Assembly: GCA_902622875.1 (NCBI GenBank)
Contig: CACNRW010000010.1
Span: forward strand, 1-64,000
Origin: an uncultured SAR116 cluster alpha proteobacterium
GTDB lineage: Bacteria; Pseudomonadota; Alphaproteobacteria; Puniceispirillales; Marisalimonadaceae
Length of the DNA stretch: 64,000 nucleotides
Direction: 5' to 3'
Shown here: in pieces, positions 63,814 through 64,000 of the stretch
Numbering within the stretch: position 1 is the first letter of the stretch
Layout: the number at the start of each line of letters is the position of its first letter
Made by a program: the position numbers and the translations under genes
Notes under the pieces: model-generated
Told to the model about the DNA's origin: nothing
The model's input: only the letters and a program-made list of their open reading frames with translations
Databases searched by the model: none

Positions 63814-64000
63814 GTTATTTCCTTTTGAGTTTTTTTTTATATATAAGTATTTATATTCAAAATTTAAACCCTACAAATGTCATATTTGCATTTCTTTTTG
63901 TAATAATTTTAAACTCAGTATCTTAAAGTCGCTGATCAATTTTTAACAGGTTTAATAAGCTTAACTAGTAGCTCATCTCAGACAATAAAATACCCAATTG
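63814..64000. other. End of window, no gene seen
   Basis: The last 187 bases are AT-rich. No reading frame of useful length with a ribosome site and no tRNA or hairpin terminator could be supported. The promoter of the pseudoazurin gene must lie in the first part. A gene may begin or end beyond the window. Confidence 0.6.

Overview
The window looks like a piece of a streamlined, AT-rich marine alphaproteobacterial chromosome. This is inferred from low GC throughout, intergenic gaps that are all under 300 bases, frequent 1-26 base gene overlaps, many small-molecule uptake and catabolism genes, a Fur-family protein of the alphaproteobacterial Irr type, and pseudoazurin and bactofilin genes. I see no insertion sequence, prophage, CRISPR array, rRNA or tRNA. 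Apart from Irr there is no recognisable DNA-binding regulator, although about twenty catabolic or transport operons are present.

Layout. 1-2.98 kb: the end of a XerC-like recombinase, a shared terminator, then katG and irr. 3.1-13.8 kb: amidase, persulfide-dioxygenase-like MBL protein, omega-amino-acid aminotransferase, AMACR-like CoA-family enzyme, FAH-family enzyme, NIPSNAP protein, GST, hydroxyisobutyrate-dehydrogenase-like enzyme, FMO and a 2-oxopentenoate-hydratase-like enzyme. 13.8-24.8 kb: TauE and EamA transporters, a ThDP enzyme, an SCP2-like protein with a hydrolase, SDR, RidA, AzlCD, acyl-CoA dehydrogenase, MmgE/PrpD and a second amidase.

24.8-33.9 kb: a leftward cluster of TRAP transporter genes (dctPQM) and six enzyme genes: two CaiB/BaiF CoA-transferases, a MaoC hydratase, a CitE-type lyase, MmgE/PrpD and a mesaconyl-CoA-hydratase-like protein. 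The gene set fits import, CoA activation, hydration and cleavage of a branched C5 dicarboxylate such as itaconate, mesaconate or citramalate. 34.0-37.0 kb: Pro-2 tautomerase-like protein, crotonase, PcaB-like lyase and thioesterase. 37.0-39.0 kb: glutathione-dependent formaldehyde oxidation (adhC-fghA). 39.1-41.6 kb: crotonase, a third CoA-transferase and a gamma-carbonic anhydrase. 41.7-48.2 kb: a rightward cluster of enolase-superfamily enzyme, TauD dioxygenase, tripartite tricarboxylate transporter (TctCBA) and MmgE/PrpD.

48.2-55.3 kb: YdjM-like membrane protein, Baeyer-Villiger monooxygenase, then a leftward 4-hydroxybenzoate/protocatechuate group (pobA-pcaH-pcaG) with a DUF4149 membrane protein upstream and a small membrane protein and a cyclic-nucleotide-binding protein downstream, then hpt. 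55.25-55.36 kb: a sigma-54-type promoter whose predicted start falls two bases before a perfect 12-bp inverted repeat, a candidate small structured RNA. 55.4-64 kb: alcohol dehydrogenase, EamA transporter, DapA-like protein, csaA, bactofilin, a small membrane protein beside SCO1, ModA, MOSC protein, VOC protein and pseudoazurin.

The strongest leads are the candidate sigma-54 RNA, the arrangement of two different inverted repeats around irr and katG, and the C5-dicarboxylate CoA operon. All assignments come from reading the sequence and from family knowledge; no database search was run.
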